DNA from: Adiantum capillus-veneris
Lineage: Eukaryota > Streptophyta > Polypodiopsida > Polypodiales > Pteridaceae
Length of the DNA: 64,000 nucleotides
Reading direction: 5' to 3'
Assembly (NCBI GenBank): GCA_014529385.2
Contig: CM043950.1
Span: 81,724,843 to 81,788,842, forward strand
The notes below the pieces were generated by a model. That model was not told the origin of the DNA. It searched no databases and worked only from the letters and a program-made list of their open reading frames with translations. Numbering within the stretch: the stretch's first letter is position 1; each line of letters starts with the position of its first letter. This document shows positions 49,983 through 64,000 of this stretch, in pieces. Position numbers and translations under genes: made by a program.

Positions 49983-50030
49983 AGATCCTGTTGCATTGAG
50001 CAATCCAAAGTTCGCGTTTTTTCCATATCA

Positions 50031-51580
50031 GCTGTTCTAGAATCAGCACGTATTCACTTTCGCTTGCATAGATTCTAAGTTGATTGTCCTTTCCCCGCTT
50101 ATAGAGTTGATTTCCAATTATCTAAAAGTCACGAGCTTCCAGCTCTATAGCTTTTTCCTGTGCTCTTGTAATGTTCTCAGGGAACGTTCTAGTGGTTAGG
50201 AAGTCAATGATATATTGGCTCCATGCAGGTGCTATGTTCACCCGAAACAAAGTTGCGTGATCCACTGGTCGTTTGGCACTACATACTGTACAATTGGTAA
50301 CATAAAAATGTGTATCCGCATACATAGTTGTCCAATAAACCCCTAACTGTTTCAATCTCTGGTGTGTTTTCACTGTCGAACAATGAAATGCACAACCCTG
50401 GACATGTGCCTCTTCAAGGTAGCACTCGAATTCTTCCGGATTTATACATAATCGTAGGATTAGGTCAGATTCAAGATGATACAGCCATCCTGCTATCAAC
50501 TGGAAGTTTTTTGTTTGTCGAATTGTTTGCTGTTTGGATCTACATCCTGTATTATCAGACTCACTTCCGAAGGAGAGAATGCTAACTATTTCCTGGGACC
50601 AGTTGGGTACCATTTCAATGTTGAAAAGATAAGCATCTGGTATGTCATCATCTACCCCTTGAGGAGCTTCCCTGTTGTGTATTCTTGAAAGATGATCAGC
50701 TCGCAGATGGGTTTTACCCTTTTTGACCACCACTGTGAAGTCAAATTCTAGAAATATAATAAACCAGCGTACGATTCTCCGTGTATTGCAAGGTTTATTT
50801 ACTAGGTATAAAAGAGCTTGATGATCCGTGAAGAACACAAATTTGTTTGCAAGCAAATAATGCCGAAATTTCTTTATAGCATAAATCATTCCTAACCCTT
50901 CCCTCTTGGTGGTTGTGTAGTTCTGTTCTGCACTGTTTAACTGTCGGCCCGCATAGCAAACCAGAAAATCCATTGTTCCGTCTCTAGGTTGAGCTAGAAT
51001 ACTTCCAATGACATATGTTGAAGCATCAATGTGCATGTGGAATATCTTTTCCCAATCTGGTGCCTTTAGTACAGGTGCTAATATAAGGTTTTCCTTCAGC
51101 CTTTAGAATGAGGTTTCACACTCCTTGGTCCATTCGAAATTGACTAGCAAACGATACAGAGGTTGTGCGATAACCGCATACATGTATATGAATCTTCGAT
51201 AATATCCACAGTGCCCCATGAAAAATTGTACTTGTTTCGCATTAGTAGGCCTGGGCAGGTCTACAATGACTTTGACTTTGTCTAGGTTTGTGGTTATGCC
51301 GTTTCTTGAGACAATGTGTCCTAAGATTCGTCCTTGCTTAACCATAAATACACACTTTTCCAAGTTCAGACAGATTTGATATGTTCTGCACTTTTCAAAG
51401 ACCTTTTGCAAATGGTCAGTATGTTCCTCTCGCAGAAGAGAGTGTACACACAGGTCATCCATGTAAATTTCTAAGAATATTCTTAGGTATTCCTTGAAAG
51501 AGTGAGTCATTAACCTCTAGAAAGTGGCTGGTGTATTTGTTAAGCCAAATGGCATAGCTAGATCAAGGAGAGTGATAGAA
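50031..51580 (-). pseudogene. Ty3/Gypsy RT-RNase H-integrase start, unit 2
   Basis: Same RT and RNase H as 20553-21660, with the same stops (TAG at 51517-51519, TAA near 51103). It then continues beyond the unit 1 break: an integrase zinc-binding segment (EEAHVQG, FHCSTVKTHQRLKQLGVYW and YVTNCTVC, near 50270-50410) with the His-His-Cys-Cys pattern. A linker follows with a TAG at 50122-50124 and then QLYKRGKDNQLR. The frame ends near 50030, 48 bp before the start codon of the long ORF. The catalytic DDE core of integrase is absent. Confidence 0.9.
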
Positions 51581-52153
51581 TGAGGGAGTGAGGACTAGAA
51601 GAAACATATAGATTTTAATGTAGGAATGTGGGATGACAACATATTTAGGAATTTTGGGAATTATTCAAGTCCCATTTCTTTAAAGGGTACTTGAAATTTG
51701 AGTATTATTGTGTATTTGGAGATAGCATCTGTTTGTGAGCCCTTGATTATGCCATTAAAATGTATCCCTTCTTCAATAAATATATGAATGTGTTGGTATA
51801 AAATCACATGGAAGAATACACTAAACATGAACGTTGGAAGGATGCCCTCGAAATTTATCTAAACTCTCAATTTTTCCATGTGTAAAAAATACTTGATATG
51901 AATGGATTTTAATTTGTCCGTTGTTATGATTGCACTGACTATATCAAGACTACCTAGAAAATAAAACGTTTTCATGAAGAACATCTGAATTGATAGGATC
52001 CCAAAAGAATATGGTGCTTAGAAACACCAAGAAAAGTGACATTAGTATAATTGTATTGCATTATAGATAAACTAATCTAATAATTCACATATTACAAGAA
52101 ATTAAGAAACACACATATTTTTGGATGTCAATGGTTGGAAAATTAAAGAGCTA

Positions 52154-52217
52154 TTTAAAGATAATATAGGAATTGATGATATTTAAAGATAATATAGGAA
52201 TTGATGATATCTCAAAT
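52154..52217. repeat. AT-rich minisatellite, two copies, unit 2
   Basis: Two copies where unit 1 has three. Confidence 0.88.
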
Positions 52218-52630
52218 AGATGGTGGTGTTTAAAAACACCAAAATAAGTAATGAACCGTAACGTTATCATTTATTGTTTGGTTTAGGTACATGTACCAAA
52301 TTCCATCCTACTCTAATACATGTGATTCTTATTATAAAAATGCTTCTGTTTGGGCCAATATGTACTCTACTTCTGTCTCTATATTCATTTTCCACAATGA
52401 TGCAAGTTAATCATGCTTTCCTCTTACAGCAGCTAATCCAAATAACCATGACATTGTCATGATTTTTCTTCTTAAAAAGGCTTATGTTGTTTGATGTCAT
52501 AGTTGTGAAAAAAGGAAATTAAGACACTATGTGCAATTCCCAAAGATAATTAGAACTATGTTAGTACTAACGCTAGAAATGTATTAAAAATGATTAAAAT
52601 TCCTCATAAAATTCCCAACTCCAAATACAA

Positions 52631-52633
52631 GGT

Positions 52634-52665
<32 letters not shown>

Positions 52666-52666
52666 C
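52631..52666. repeat. (CT)n microsatellite, unit 2
   Basis: Counterpart of 22766-22820, shorter and interrupted by one TTT. Confidence 0.9.
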
Positions 52667-53536
52667 CCCCTTGCTCTTGTGTCAATCAATAACCATACAT
52701 ATTCAAAAAATACACATTGTATTTAGTAAGACCTAATTTATGCATGATTTTTAAGACATGCATACACCTTGATTATTACTAGATATGACATATTTTAAAT
52801 AAATCAAAGTAATAATAGCCTTGGCAATTATGAATAATGAGCCTCAAAACTATTCACAACCACTGACAGTCACATTAACACAAGTCTTGTAATTAGACAC
52901 TCAAGTGTCCTGAGACACTAAAGTGTCTTGCAAACAAATGAACTTTGGTTGATTTTTTTAGTATACTTATGATTTATATAGATTATAAAACAGTCATGAC
53001 CATATAGTTCAACACTTCAATTACGCTCCTAAATTTTGTTTCAGTTAAATTAGAGCATACTAGTGCGCAAAATTTAGGTGCCTATGGAATGAAATTTTGC
53101 ATGCACCCGCTTTCCATTGCCATGCAGAATCTTGGCATGCATGACTTCGTGTGAGGCATTGCTTGAGCTAGGGCCTCTTTGGCCAAATTGATAAGCAAAT
53201 TCAAATTTTAAGTGGCCATTTGGCATGCCAAACCTTCAAGCTGGTTTAGAATGAAACATGCTACCCGAAAATGAGTGGAAGAGGCCTCGCTTACAAAAAA
53301 CAGAGGTGTTAATTCATTGCACTATAGTTTCGGGTAACGTGCTACTCGCGTGCAAACAGGATGGTGCTACCTTCTACAGGTGAAGACCTTCCCTCCATGC
53401 AATTTTGTAGAAGTTTAGAAGGCCACGAGGTTCTGTATCCGGCCACAGGTGGATTGGGCAAAGCATGCCCATCCTATTGATTGGCGCAGTAAGTGTTACA
53501 AGGGGACAATCCTTGCATTCAATTCCCGCATGCAGC

Positions 53537-53626
53537 TCTTTAAATGCATGTTCGAGGGTGACAAGGCCTGCTTCATGATCTCTTTAAATGCATGTTCGAG
53601 GGTCACAAGGCCTGCTTCGTGATCTC
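53537..53626. repeat. 44-bp tandem duplication, unit 2
   Basis: Same as 23691-23780. Confidence 0.88.
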
Positions 53627-53720
53627 ATGGGAGAATTTGTGCATGCATATTGTTCTAGATGCACAAGCAATGCTTGATTCATAGAATGTAATTGATTTTG
53701 ATGTTGATGATGAGGTCTCT

Positions 53721-54488
53721 TTGGCAGAGTTTTTGGCATCCCAAAAGAAGGGAAGGGACAAAGCACGATGCTCAAATGTATGTCCTCGTGTGGAGCCACC
53801 CGTGGTTTTTTATGTGGATGGCGTAGTTGATGCCGATGGAGATGCGATGCAAGTCATGAAATCTATGGATGATGCTTTGATTATGCAACTCGTGTCTTTG
53901 CAGGAAAAAGATGTACAGCATGAGGAATCTTTGTGTGTGTCCGGACATGCTCAGATTGCAAATATGCCTATCGTTGGATGTATTGGTAGACCTCTTGCGC
54001 TGTGTAAAAGAGGTCGCCCTCCAAAGCGTACCTCAGATTGGACTGGTTGTTTTGACACGCGAGCGTCCACAAGTGGTTTTTGTTTCATGCTTCGCAGCTC
54101 ATGTATATCATGGTTGAGCAAGAAGCAACCTATTGTGACCACTTCGAGTTGTGAGGCTAAGTACAGGGAAGTCTTGACAGCTACGGTTGAGTGTGTATGG
54201 CTCAGACGCCTTATGGCTGATTTGGGTGTTGGATAGGACACTGCCAACACTATCTACACTGACAGTCAGAGCGCATTGGCAGTTGCAAGGAACCCAGTTT
54301 TTCATGCTCCAATAAAGCACATTGAGGTGCATTACCACTATGTCAGGGAGAGGATCTCAGCAGGAGAGATCATCTTGGCTTATGTGCCAACACAGGACAA
54401 CCTTGCAGATCTTTTCACAAAGGCATTGTCTCGTGAGAAGCTTGAAGCTTTCCGCAAAGCTTTGGGCTTACTCCCCTTTGTGGACTGA
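53721..54488 (+). pseudogene. Copia RNase H remnant, unit 2
   Basis: Same as 23875-24642, with the same TAG (54234-54236). One difference is Thr for Ile in the opening DW(T/I)GCFDTR motif; C at that codon agrees better with other Copia elements, so unit 1 carries the derived C-to-T change. Confidence 0.88.
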
Positions 54489-54563
54489 TCATGTCCTCAG
54501 GGCATGGCACTTCCCTTTACTCATGTGCCAGCTCTCGTTCACCGCATCACTCCAGGGGGGATT

Positions 54564-54789
54564 TGTTACCATATACATGTGGTAGTGATGTGTGTGAACA
54601 CACTAGGCCGCCAGGGCATTTTTTCCCTCTTTAGAAGGTTTTTTCCCCTGAGCATTGTATATACGCCCATCACTCTAGGGCTATCTATCTTTCCATTGCA
54701 CACTAAGTAACACACTCTCTATTGTGTGCCTTGAGCTTCCTTTGTCTTCTCCAAGCTGTGTGTGTTCCTCTGCAACCCTAATTCCAACA
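54564..54789 (+). mobile_element. Copia 3' LTR, unit 2
   Basis: Same as 24718-24943, with the purine tract directly before it. Confidence 0.72.
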
Positions 54790-55215
54790 TTGACATTGTC
54801 TTTGTTCACACTAATTTCATTCATTGGCCACTTGATCATGCTTCCAAATGCCTAAGACATGTTTCATGCATCCATAGTCTCAACTAGAATCATAAGCATA
54901 CTATCAATGCTCTCAAGGACATGTATGGACACACATGTTACACCAATTGATCAAAGTTACATCTTGTGAATGGATCGATGGAATGCACAATCCTACGTGC
55001 ATTCCTTGTAGAACCATCAATAAGAAACAAAACTTCACTTTGTTTTGGTCCCTCCAATCTTTGCAAAAATGAAGACAACAATGTGTGATAAGACAATGTA
55101 TTCCCAAAAAGGTTGAATTTAAACATAGCTTGAGGTTCAAACCCAGGCTCTAGATTTAGGCTCCAACTTAAGTTCAAGTTCATTGCATTAAGGCCTTGCG
55201 CACACTGCTTTACCA

Positions 55216-55706
55216 CAATTCGGATTGGTTTGATACAATCCAGGGTCGTCTGCTACAATCTAGACTGGTTTGCTACAATTTGGCATGATCGACAAAGATT
55301 CAGATTGATCATTTAACACTTGGACCAGTTTGTTAAAACATTGTAGAAATCTAGATTGTTATAGATTGGCTGTCAAAAATCCAGATTGAACAGGTCCACA
55401 AAACGTTGAAAACAAGTTTGTAGGCATAAATTAGGATAAGTATGCAACAATCAGGGACAGTTCACAAGAATTTGAACTGATTTGCGACAGTTCGGATTCA
55501 TATGACGTGATCGTTCAAAATTTGGATTGATCATTGAAAATCTAGAACGCTCATTAAAAGCCCAAAGTTTACACCAACTCTTCAAAAATCTATATGGGCC
55601 CATAAGAATAAATCTAGATCTTTCCACAACATCCGAACTAGTCCACAAGAATCTAGATTGGTCCATAAGAATCTAGAATGTGTTCATAACCAAATCGATG
55701 TGCAAC
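55216..55706. repeat. Degenerate TCTAGATT repeat, unit 2
   Basis: Counterpart of 25370-25860. Confidence 0.6.
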
Positions 55707-56260
55707 TCTCAGTGAGCTCCTAACACATCACACTTATTACATTGGCTTGAAATAAATCAAAAAGTTACATTACATGGCCATATTGAGAGAAGAAGAAACT
55801 CTAATCTCTATTGTTTCTTTCTATTCATTCTTGATGTGCATCTGCAAGGTGTGGTCCTTTCACAGATTCTGTTTACTAACTCCACTCCGTTAGCACCCTT
55901 CAATACTAAACTACACATTAAGGTGAGTGAAGGGCCATCAAATGTTTGCCTTGCATGATAAAGGGTGACGTACTTGACGTCCCTTCCTTAGTGAAGGGAA
56001 AGTACTAAAATTCCCCTTCCTTAGGAATGATAAGGGCACCTTGAAATTTTCACCTTGCTTCTACTTTCACCATCTTATAAACTTTTGTGAGTTTTCTCTT
56101 CCATGTTAACAAGATTTGCATTGCTCATGCTCATAGCTTGTTGCTCCATGTAATGCAGCTATTAGTTCATCTCATCAAGGAGAAGAACGAGTCTTATTAA
56201 GCACTAAGTAAACTTTACCGAGCGAACACAAAAATTGAGCAAAATGCAGACGGAACAAGA

Positions 56261-56298
<38 letters not shown>

Positions 56299-56374
56299 AG
56301 AGAGAAAGAGAGAGAGAGAGAGTCTCATGAACTAATCAACCTTGGCAATGAATAAGTGATACAATGTACAATTG

Positions 56375-56377
<3 letters not shown>

Positions 56378-56411
<34 letters not shown>
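56378..56411. repeat. 34-base poly-G run, unit 3
   Basis: Third copy of the long poly-G run, preceded by GGGA as in unit 2. Confidence 0.95.
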
Positions 56412-56412
<1 letters not shown>

Positions 56413-57568
56413 GTCACATACCTACCTACCTTAGTAAATTTACCTACCCAAACTTTGACAAATAAATAAAATAATACCCAAAAGCAAAAATAATAATGGG
56501 ATCACTTTGGGCAGTTCACTTGAGATGCCAAAACCTTAACACCCTCTATACAACTCATAGTGGACATAAATAGTGAGACCACGTCCATGAAGAAGCTACC
56601 ATGAACACCTATGTAGTTGTACACTCCACTACCTACATCTCGCATTTGCTACCCTCAACTTTGTTCCTTAGAAGAATGCCATCTTGAGCATTAGTTGACT
56701 TTTAGAAAATTGAACTATAGAACACACTACATCCAAGAATCCCCACTTGTGAACTATGAACACATCACGTCCAAAATACTCCAAGACAATGAACTATGGA
56801 ACACATCATATCCTAAATACTCCAAGATAATGAACTGTGGAACACATTCTGTCCATAATCTGACCAACAACAATGGATTGGTGTGCACTCATCCATAGTG
56901 TTTCAGATACTCTAATTGGTTCCCTACCTGATGCATGTGCCTTGAACTTCGACCCACGGGTTCAAACACCGGTAACTTGAACTCCAAAACACAAGGGTCC
57001 CAATTCCTTGCCCCTCTCTACCACTCACAAGCCTCTCTTTGCCTAAAGCTAGTGGCGGCATCTGCCCTTTTAACTAAAAATCTAGTGTCGTGGCCTCTGT
57101 GGTTGCCACCACGTGTGACAAGAAGATCTCCACTATCAAATCTTTATCATTGTCATCCCTATCCAGCTTGTCTTTGTCTTAGACTTCCTGTGAGTTCCTG
57201 CTTTTGTCTTTGGCTTCAAACTCCCGAGCCAAACAAAGCATCATGTCACATTTATAACAATTGTGGTCGGACCTCGTGGGTACCAATGCAACTAAGTGAG
57301 CACTCCTTATCAAGCTTCCTTTACCTTTGTCCTCTAGCAAACTCGTCCATATGATTTTGGCTTCACAATCTTAGTGCATAGACTCCTAACTAGATAGCTC
57401 GATGTCCCATATCATTGAGATCGGATGATGTTAATAAGGTTAATCCATAAGTAGTCAAAATACGATACCAGTAGGTGTACCAACATTTTTCAGTAGATTG
57501 TGGATACCTCTCTTTCATGAAAAGTAAAAGAAATGGATTTTTTTTTTTTGGGGGGGGGGGAGGGGACC

Positions 57569-57977
57569 TCAGCACTAAAGGGCATGGGGCATTAAATGAA
57601 GCCCCAGAGGTGGGATCTACGGCTGAGAAGCCCGGGCACAAAAGCAGAGGCGCGCAGGACCGTAGGATGCACCAGAAGTAAACTAGGACGCCGAAAAGTA
57701 AACTTGGACATGGACACACCTGTCCACGTTGACTTATCATGCGTTTGTTGCCCACCATGGTCAACATATGCGCACGAGGGGTTGGATAAGCCATGCGCCT
57801 CGCTCAACACCCACCGGGGTTCAAATCGTGCGAGCAGCACCCCACGCCACCGGGGTTCAAATTGTGCGAGCAGCACCCCACGCCCCATTTTTTTGAGCCC
57901 TCAAATCTCCTTGAAATTCCTGCGCGCACCCCCAGCCATAGATCCCATCTCTTTGCTCCCGGGGCCTTTAGTGCTGA
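57569..57977. mobile_element. 409-bp TIR element, unit 3
   Basis: Same inverted ends as in units 1 and 2. Confidence 0.6.
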
Positions 57978-57978
57978 A

Positions 57979-58009
<31 letters not shown>

Positions 58010-58185
58010 CGCAGAAAGGTTAAATGGGTGGGAGAAAAGGGGGCACGTGTTCGGCTGACTCCGTCGGGAGGGGACACAGAGAGCTGGTCAAGGGCATGCC
58101 ATGCAAGATGGGGAGGGGATAATGGAGCAAGGACAAGGCAGGGCGAGGAAACGCGAGGCAACAATTGGGGACAGAATCGAGAGGA
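57979..58185. other. Diverged patch, unit 3
   Basis: Opens with 31 G residues and otherwise matches the unit 2 version. In unit 3 the length of the poly-G happens to open a 277-aa plus-strand frame through the CT tract, which is an artefact. Confidence 0.8.
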
Positions 58186-58209
58186 GGCGACACTACAACG
58201 TTGGAGGGT

Positions 58210-58279
<70 letters not shown>

Positions 58280-59030
58280 GCGCGCACGCGTGCTGTCGTG
58301 CATGATCTGCCCTGCGCATTGCTAGGCCTCATATACAAGGAATCTTGCACACAGGACGTGTGGGGGACGAAGGCGCTAATGAGGGTCAATGTCACAGGCA
58401 ATATTGTTGAAGATTATGAGTGTGGGTAGGCAAGGGGGGGGGGGGAGGGGTGGGGGAGGCTAGGAAGGGATGGCTCCTGCACTAGAAGATTTTGCAGAAA
58501 AGTCGAGCAACTTTTGGTGGAGCTTGTTGGTGGAGGGCACAGGCTATGGTGTGGCAACAGAAGGGGACGGGATGGAGGGCAAGGTAGGAGGTTTAATTTG
58601 GTAGAACTAAGACCAAATCTGCAACAAATCCCTAACAAAATGACAAGGAGCAAGGATTGTTTGAGCCTCAATGATTGGAAGGTGTTTATGAGAGTGTTAA
58701 ACTCACTGAGTATGGCTTTTTGTGTGTACAGGAAAGCATTGGAGAAGCATAGGCGTTAGCTATTTATTGGGCATGTCACCACGAGGGAGAGACTAACCAT
58801 AGAGGGCACTGTTGTTTGTAGAAGTGATAAAGGAAGCATTAACATGTTCTGTTTTGAGTTCATGCAAAATTTTATTCTAGGGAAAAGTGGAGCACTTAAT
58901 CAATCATGAGAGCTATTGTATGTTGACTACTGCCTCAAAACCACTAAAGTTTAGAGCATCCCTTAGAAGGCAATTTGAAAGACATTTTTTTCTTACCTCG
59001 GGATACAACGCATGCCATGTCTGGTGTTTA

Positions 59031-59305
59031 GAGCAGAGTCGTACCCAGGGCTAATGGGGGGGAGTGGGGGGAGAGCACACTCCATTCTCAGTGAACGCGA
59101 GAATGCAGAAAATAATCCTACTAGCACTCCGTGAAAGGTAGGTATTAAGCTTTACTTCCGCAAGCTCTTTCGTAGGCTACATATTTCCTATCAAAGCGGT
59201 CAGGTCACCATGCTGCAAGAGCCTACCACAAACTCAATGCAGAGGGGCTACCGGGTTTGTAGCCTTGCCCCTACTCCCCCCATAAGCCCTGGCGCGACCC
59301 AACTC
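59031..59305. mobile_element. MITE A, unit 3
   Basis: Same as 2974-3248, with flanking TTA. Confidence 0.75.
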
Positions 59306-59456
59306 TTAGCATGAATGTAAACATTTTGATGCTTTCTTACTTGATGGGGAAGGCGTGCCCAGGAGCCCTTAGGTTCTTAACGACTGCCCATATGAGATTG
59401 CATGTGACAGGAGCATGAGGGTGCCTAGTGACTTCTCTTCTTTGTCTCTCTAGAGT

Positions 59457-60058
59457 TTTCCAAAGAAGGAAGCTTTAAGAGGGTCTTCCCGTAGCCCTCC
59501 GAAAGAGCCTCTGAAGGCACCCCCTAATTGAAAAAGCCTGCCGGTAGCCTCGCTTGCAATAGCAATTGAATCGAAAAGAGCCCCCGAGGGTGGTTCCAAA
59601 AAGGCCTCCTGCCTCTGAGACAGGAGATTGCATGTTTAAAGGATTGATTGTCAGTGAAACAGATCCGTTGCACCAGTGGACACCGGAACAATAACCGAAC
59701 AATACCTTGTAGTCTGCTCTATGGGATTGCCTCGTCGCCACTAACGACCCGGGTCTCCTTCATTTCACAAGCTCGTGTGTTTATAGCTGTACTTTTAGCA
59801 TGGCTACGAGCAGGCGCTCTAAGGCCACCATTTCTCTATTCGGCATTAACAATGGGTGAGCCCAACATGTGGCGAGGCTTTGCATAAAATGGCTAGATCG
59901 GAGGTTCCCAAGAGTGCCGACCTAAGAGTGCCCTCCAACCTAGCGGCCCTTTCGAGTCCAACAACATTTTTGGATGACATATGGGGACGACTCTTCGACT
60001 CAATTGTGCTTTCTTTCAGTAGCTATGAGAAGGCACTCTAATAATTATACCCAGGGCT
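59457..60058. other. Possible organelle-derived segment, unit 3
   Basis: Counterpart of 3400-4000; same caveat. Confidence 0.25.
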
Positions 60059-61076
60059 AAAACCTAAGAAAATAAGGACAAACTTGAGATTCTCCCGGTT
60101 TTTAGGTCAAAATTTGAAGCTTTTGCCCGTAGCTACACTAAAACTTGTGAAAATTTCTCGGTTTTCTTCAAGGCAAGCTCAAAATCTAACCGAGATTTTA
60201 GGATTTTAGCCAGTTAAAACACACAACACACTGCGCTTGAAACAAGAAGACCTACTAACCATCGCCAAAACTTCCTGCAAGTTTGAAATAAGACACCAAA
60301 ACCATCGCTAAATTAAGCCTTTTTTCAACACCAATGTTCTGTGTGTAAGTTATTGGTTAACTGCTTTGAAGTAGAATAGTGTGTATCACCGCAGACGCGT
60401 ATCCAGCTTAAGATTGTTCAAAGAGGAGACCACCCAATGGTAGGATCGTAACAAATCCATACAAACATTAGAGCTAAGTTCAGATAGGAGCACTCCACCC
60501 AAATCGTCTCAGGAAGTATGCATTCCTGCTGCATATAGATTGAAGAGTTAAAGCTCAGGTTTCCAAGAGATTCATCTGAGGAGACGGTGAGAACACTTCA
60601 ACACAGAATGGACCATTCAACATCATCAACAGTAAAATAGGGACTGGATGAGATTGTGCACATTGTCTTTCTGACACTGGTTTAGTTTTCCATTAGAAAA
60701 CCAGACTTCTTCAACCCCAATGCTGGAGGCATTTTCGACACCAAGTTTCCACCACAAAGTGAAGATTGTCTACAACAGACTGCAACAAGTCTTTTAAAGA
60801 TCATGATGATAGCGAAAGTAGTACGAGACACATATGCACAGAAGGCCCTACCTGCCCTGTTGTCAAAATGCAGGGTTTGGACAGAAGGATGGTCATGGCA
60901 CATGTGCGGCATGCCACTTTCATAGCCTCGACACAGAATACTGACCGCTGGAACTGATTGGGGGACCTCAAAATGAAGCTGTCATCCAAAGCATGGAACT
61001 TTTACCAGTGTCATCATATCCCTAGAGGCATACGACATATTAAGCAAAAGAAGTCGTTGGCAGACATTGATGTCAA

Positions 61077-61270
61077 GGAGGATATTCAGAGCAGACAAGG
61101 ATCAAAGAGCTAGACAAATGAACTATGAGAGATCGCAGACGAGAGTAAAAAACAAAGTCAAGCATGGAAGTCTGGAGGATATTCAGAGCAGACAAGGATC
61201 AAAGAGCTAGACAAATGAACTATGAGAGATCGCAGACGAGAGTAAAAAACAAAGTCAAGCATGGAAGTCT
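61077..61270. repeat. 97-bp tandem duplication, unit 3
   Basis: Same as 5019-5212. Confidence 0.93.
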
Positions 61271-61635
61271 GCAGGAATCAAGATTTTACTTGAGAGCGCG
61301 GGGAGCAGTACCTAACCAAAGAAAGGATTACCCACCTGAACCACACACAGCTGTGCGTTTCTTTACTGCACATTTCATTCAGCTGAGAAGAAACTGCTTT
61401 ATCACCTCATGGCCCAATGAGATTTAAGTAACGCCAAGCCAGTCAAACAGATTTAAGCATAGCTTGGAATGGAAAAAAGTGTGATAACTCTTGACAAATA
61501 TTTGAGAATTGACAAAGACTTTTTTCTCAACTATCACCAAATTAAAGAATAGAAATGAAATTAATATTGAGGTTATGCAACAACATTCAACCATGGGACA
61601 GACTGAATATCCTTGCCTTGCAACACAAAGCCCTT

Positions 61636-61641
61636 TTTATT
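61636..61641 (-). promoter_or_regulatory. Candidate poly(A) signal, unit 3 ubiquitin gene
   Basis: AATAAA on the minus strand, same relative position as in units 1 and 2. Confidence 0.5.
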
Positions 61642-61794
61642 GACTAATCAAACATTTCCCGTACAAAACATCCAGCTTCAATTTTCATCGCTTCCCAAGA
61701 CAACCAAACACTAAGGATCACCAGAATTCACAATAGCAGGTGCCCAAAAAAAAGAACAGCACATCCAGAGTCACAGGCTCTACCACACATTCCA

Positions 61795-63215
<1,421 letters not shown>

Positions 63216-63901
63216 CACGGTCCTTTTTTAGCAAAACATTGTGTAGGTATCCATCATGTGTGTGTGAACCAATACTCGGACAGGAGCTTAGCCTTCGTCG
63301 ACAACGGTTTGAAGGTATCTTTAGTTACGATCAAAGTGTACCTGTACCCTCTAATTGGGATAGAAAGGAACATAATTCAAATCATATTCTATCCATTCCA
63401 CTACTGGAAAATGTCCATGTGTACACATTGCATGCACGTCTTAGAACTCTCGACGAGTTGCTAATGCTCCACATTAATTACGTTTGGAATATGGATCCTA
63501 CAAAAAGAATGAGAGAGCATACTGGGGCTTGTAGGCATTTGGTCGAGTGTGCATCTCAATGGCAAGGTGGCGGAACTTACAAAGGATAAGAGGACATCAA
63601 GTTGCACATGAGTTAAACCCAATAAAATTTGTATGGGTGGCACTAAAGCAAGGCATCCACTTTCACACCATTTTGACACTCAAAGTCGTAATGAGTATTA
63701 TTTATGGAAAAAGGTTTGTAGCATGATAACTTACAACATGCGTAATGAAGCAACCCTTTGACTTAACTGCGCTCGCGAACGAAAATGTGTTGACAAATTG
63801 CTTAGGTTTCTTAAGAATGCAAAACTAAACTCTCATGAGGTCACGTTCCTTAAGTTGACAATCGACACTATGGCTATTGGAAATATGGCTATTGGAATTT
63901 A

Positions 63902-64000
63902 GAGTCGAGTCGCACCCAAGGTTAACAGGGGTAGTGGGGATAAAGTTGAAACTTGGTCGCACCCACAGGCGAAGAAGCTGGAGATGATGGCTGACAAGAG
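63902..64000. mobile_element. MITE B, unit 3, cut by window end
   Basis: The left end (GAGTCGAGTCGCACCC) and its flanking TTA are present; the right end lies outside the window. Confidence 0.7.

Noticed and set aside
57596-58429. 277-aa plus-strand frame in unit 3
   Set aside because: It exists only because the poly-G length happens to keep frame; unit 2 has the same DNA with a broken frame.

Overview
The window is nuclear DNA of a land plant. It holds about two and a quarter head-to-tail copies of one 26-30 kb segment: unit 1 at 1-26167, unit 2 at 26168-56013 and a truncated unit 3 at 56014-64000. The start phase is arbitrary, because position 1 lies inside the repeat and no array edge is visible. 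The plant assignment rests on a polyubiquitin gene with the plant residues Ser19, Asp24 and Ala57, on plant-style Ty3/Gypsy and Ty1/Copia remnants with purine tracts and TG-starting LTRs, and on small TIR elements with TTA target duplications. An Ala28-to-Thr change in every ubiquitin repeat is unusual; I cannot place the species further.

The only clearly functional gene is the polyubiquitin gene on the minus strand (5737-6654, 31946-32863, 61795-62712). It has four head-to-tail ubiquitins and a terminal Asn. Each copy keeps a TATA box and, 17 bp further upstream, a perfect three-unit heat-shock element. About 6 kb away each full unit carries a second copy of this promoter region with no ubiquitin ORF behind it (12911-13366, 39132-39609). 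It keeps its own perfect heat-shock element and TATA box and points at a decayed retroelement protease fragment.

The rest of each unit is transposon debris and simple sequence. In order along unit 1: a TG/GA repeat and a 33-base poly-G run; a 409-bp TIR element; a diverged G/A-rich patch; MITE A; a possible organelle-derived stretch; the ubiquitin gene; MITE B; long GA, CT and CA tracts; two LTR starts with TATA boxes; a Gypsy protease/3' region; the orphan promoter; a fragment of an extra retroelement ORF; a 222-bp higher-order satellite built of four related sub-repeats; a gag fragment; segment S; a Gypsy RT/RNase H fragment; and a Copia RNase H with purine tract and 226-bp LTR.

The units are nearly identical in unique sequence, so the duplication is recent, but they are not simple copies. 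A 1.78-kb segment (S) lies in opposite orientation in units 1 and 2. Unit 2 additionally has about 3.7 kb of net extra sequence, including an LTR body, a purine tract and a long coiled-coil ORF. A 160-205 bp patch of strongly diverged sequence separates unit 1 from units 2 and 3. Microsatellites and poly-G runs differ in length in every copy. Most nonsense codons in the retroelement ORFs are explained by C-to-T changes in CAG or CAA, the expected scar of plant cytosine methylation.
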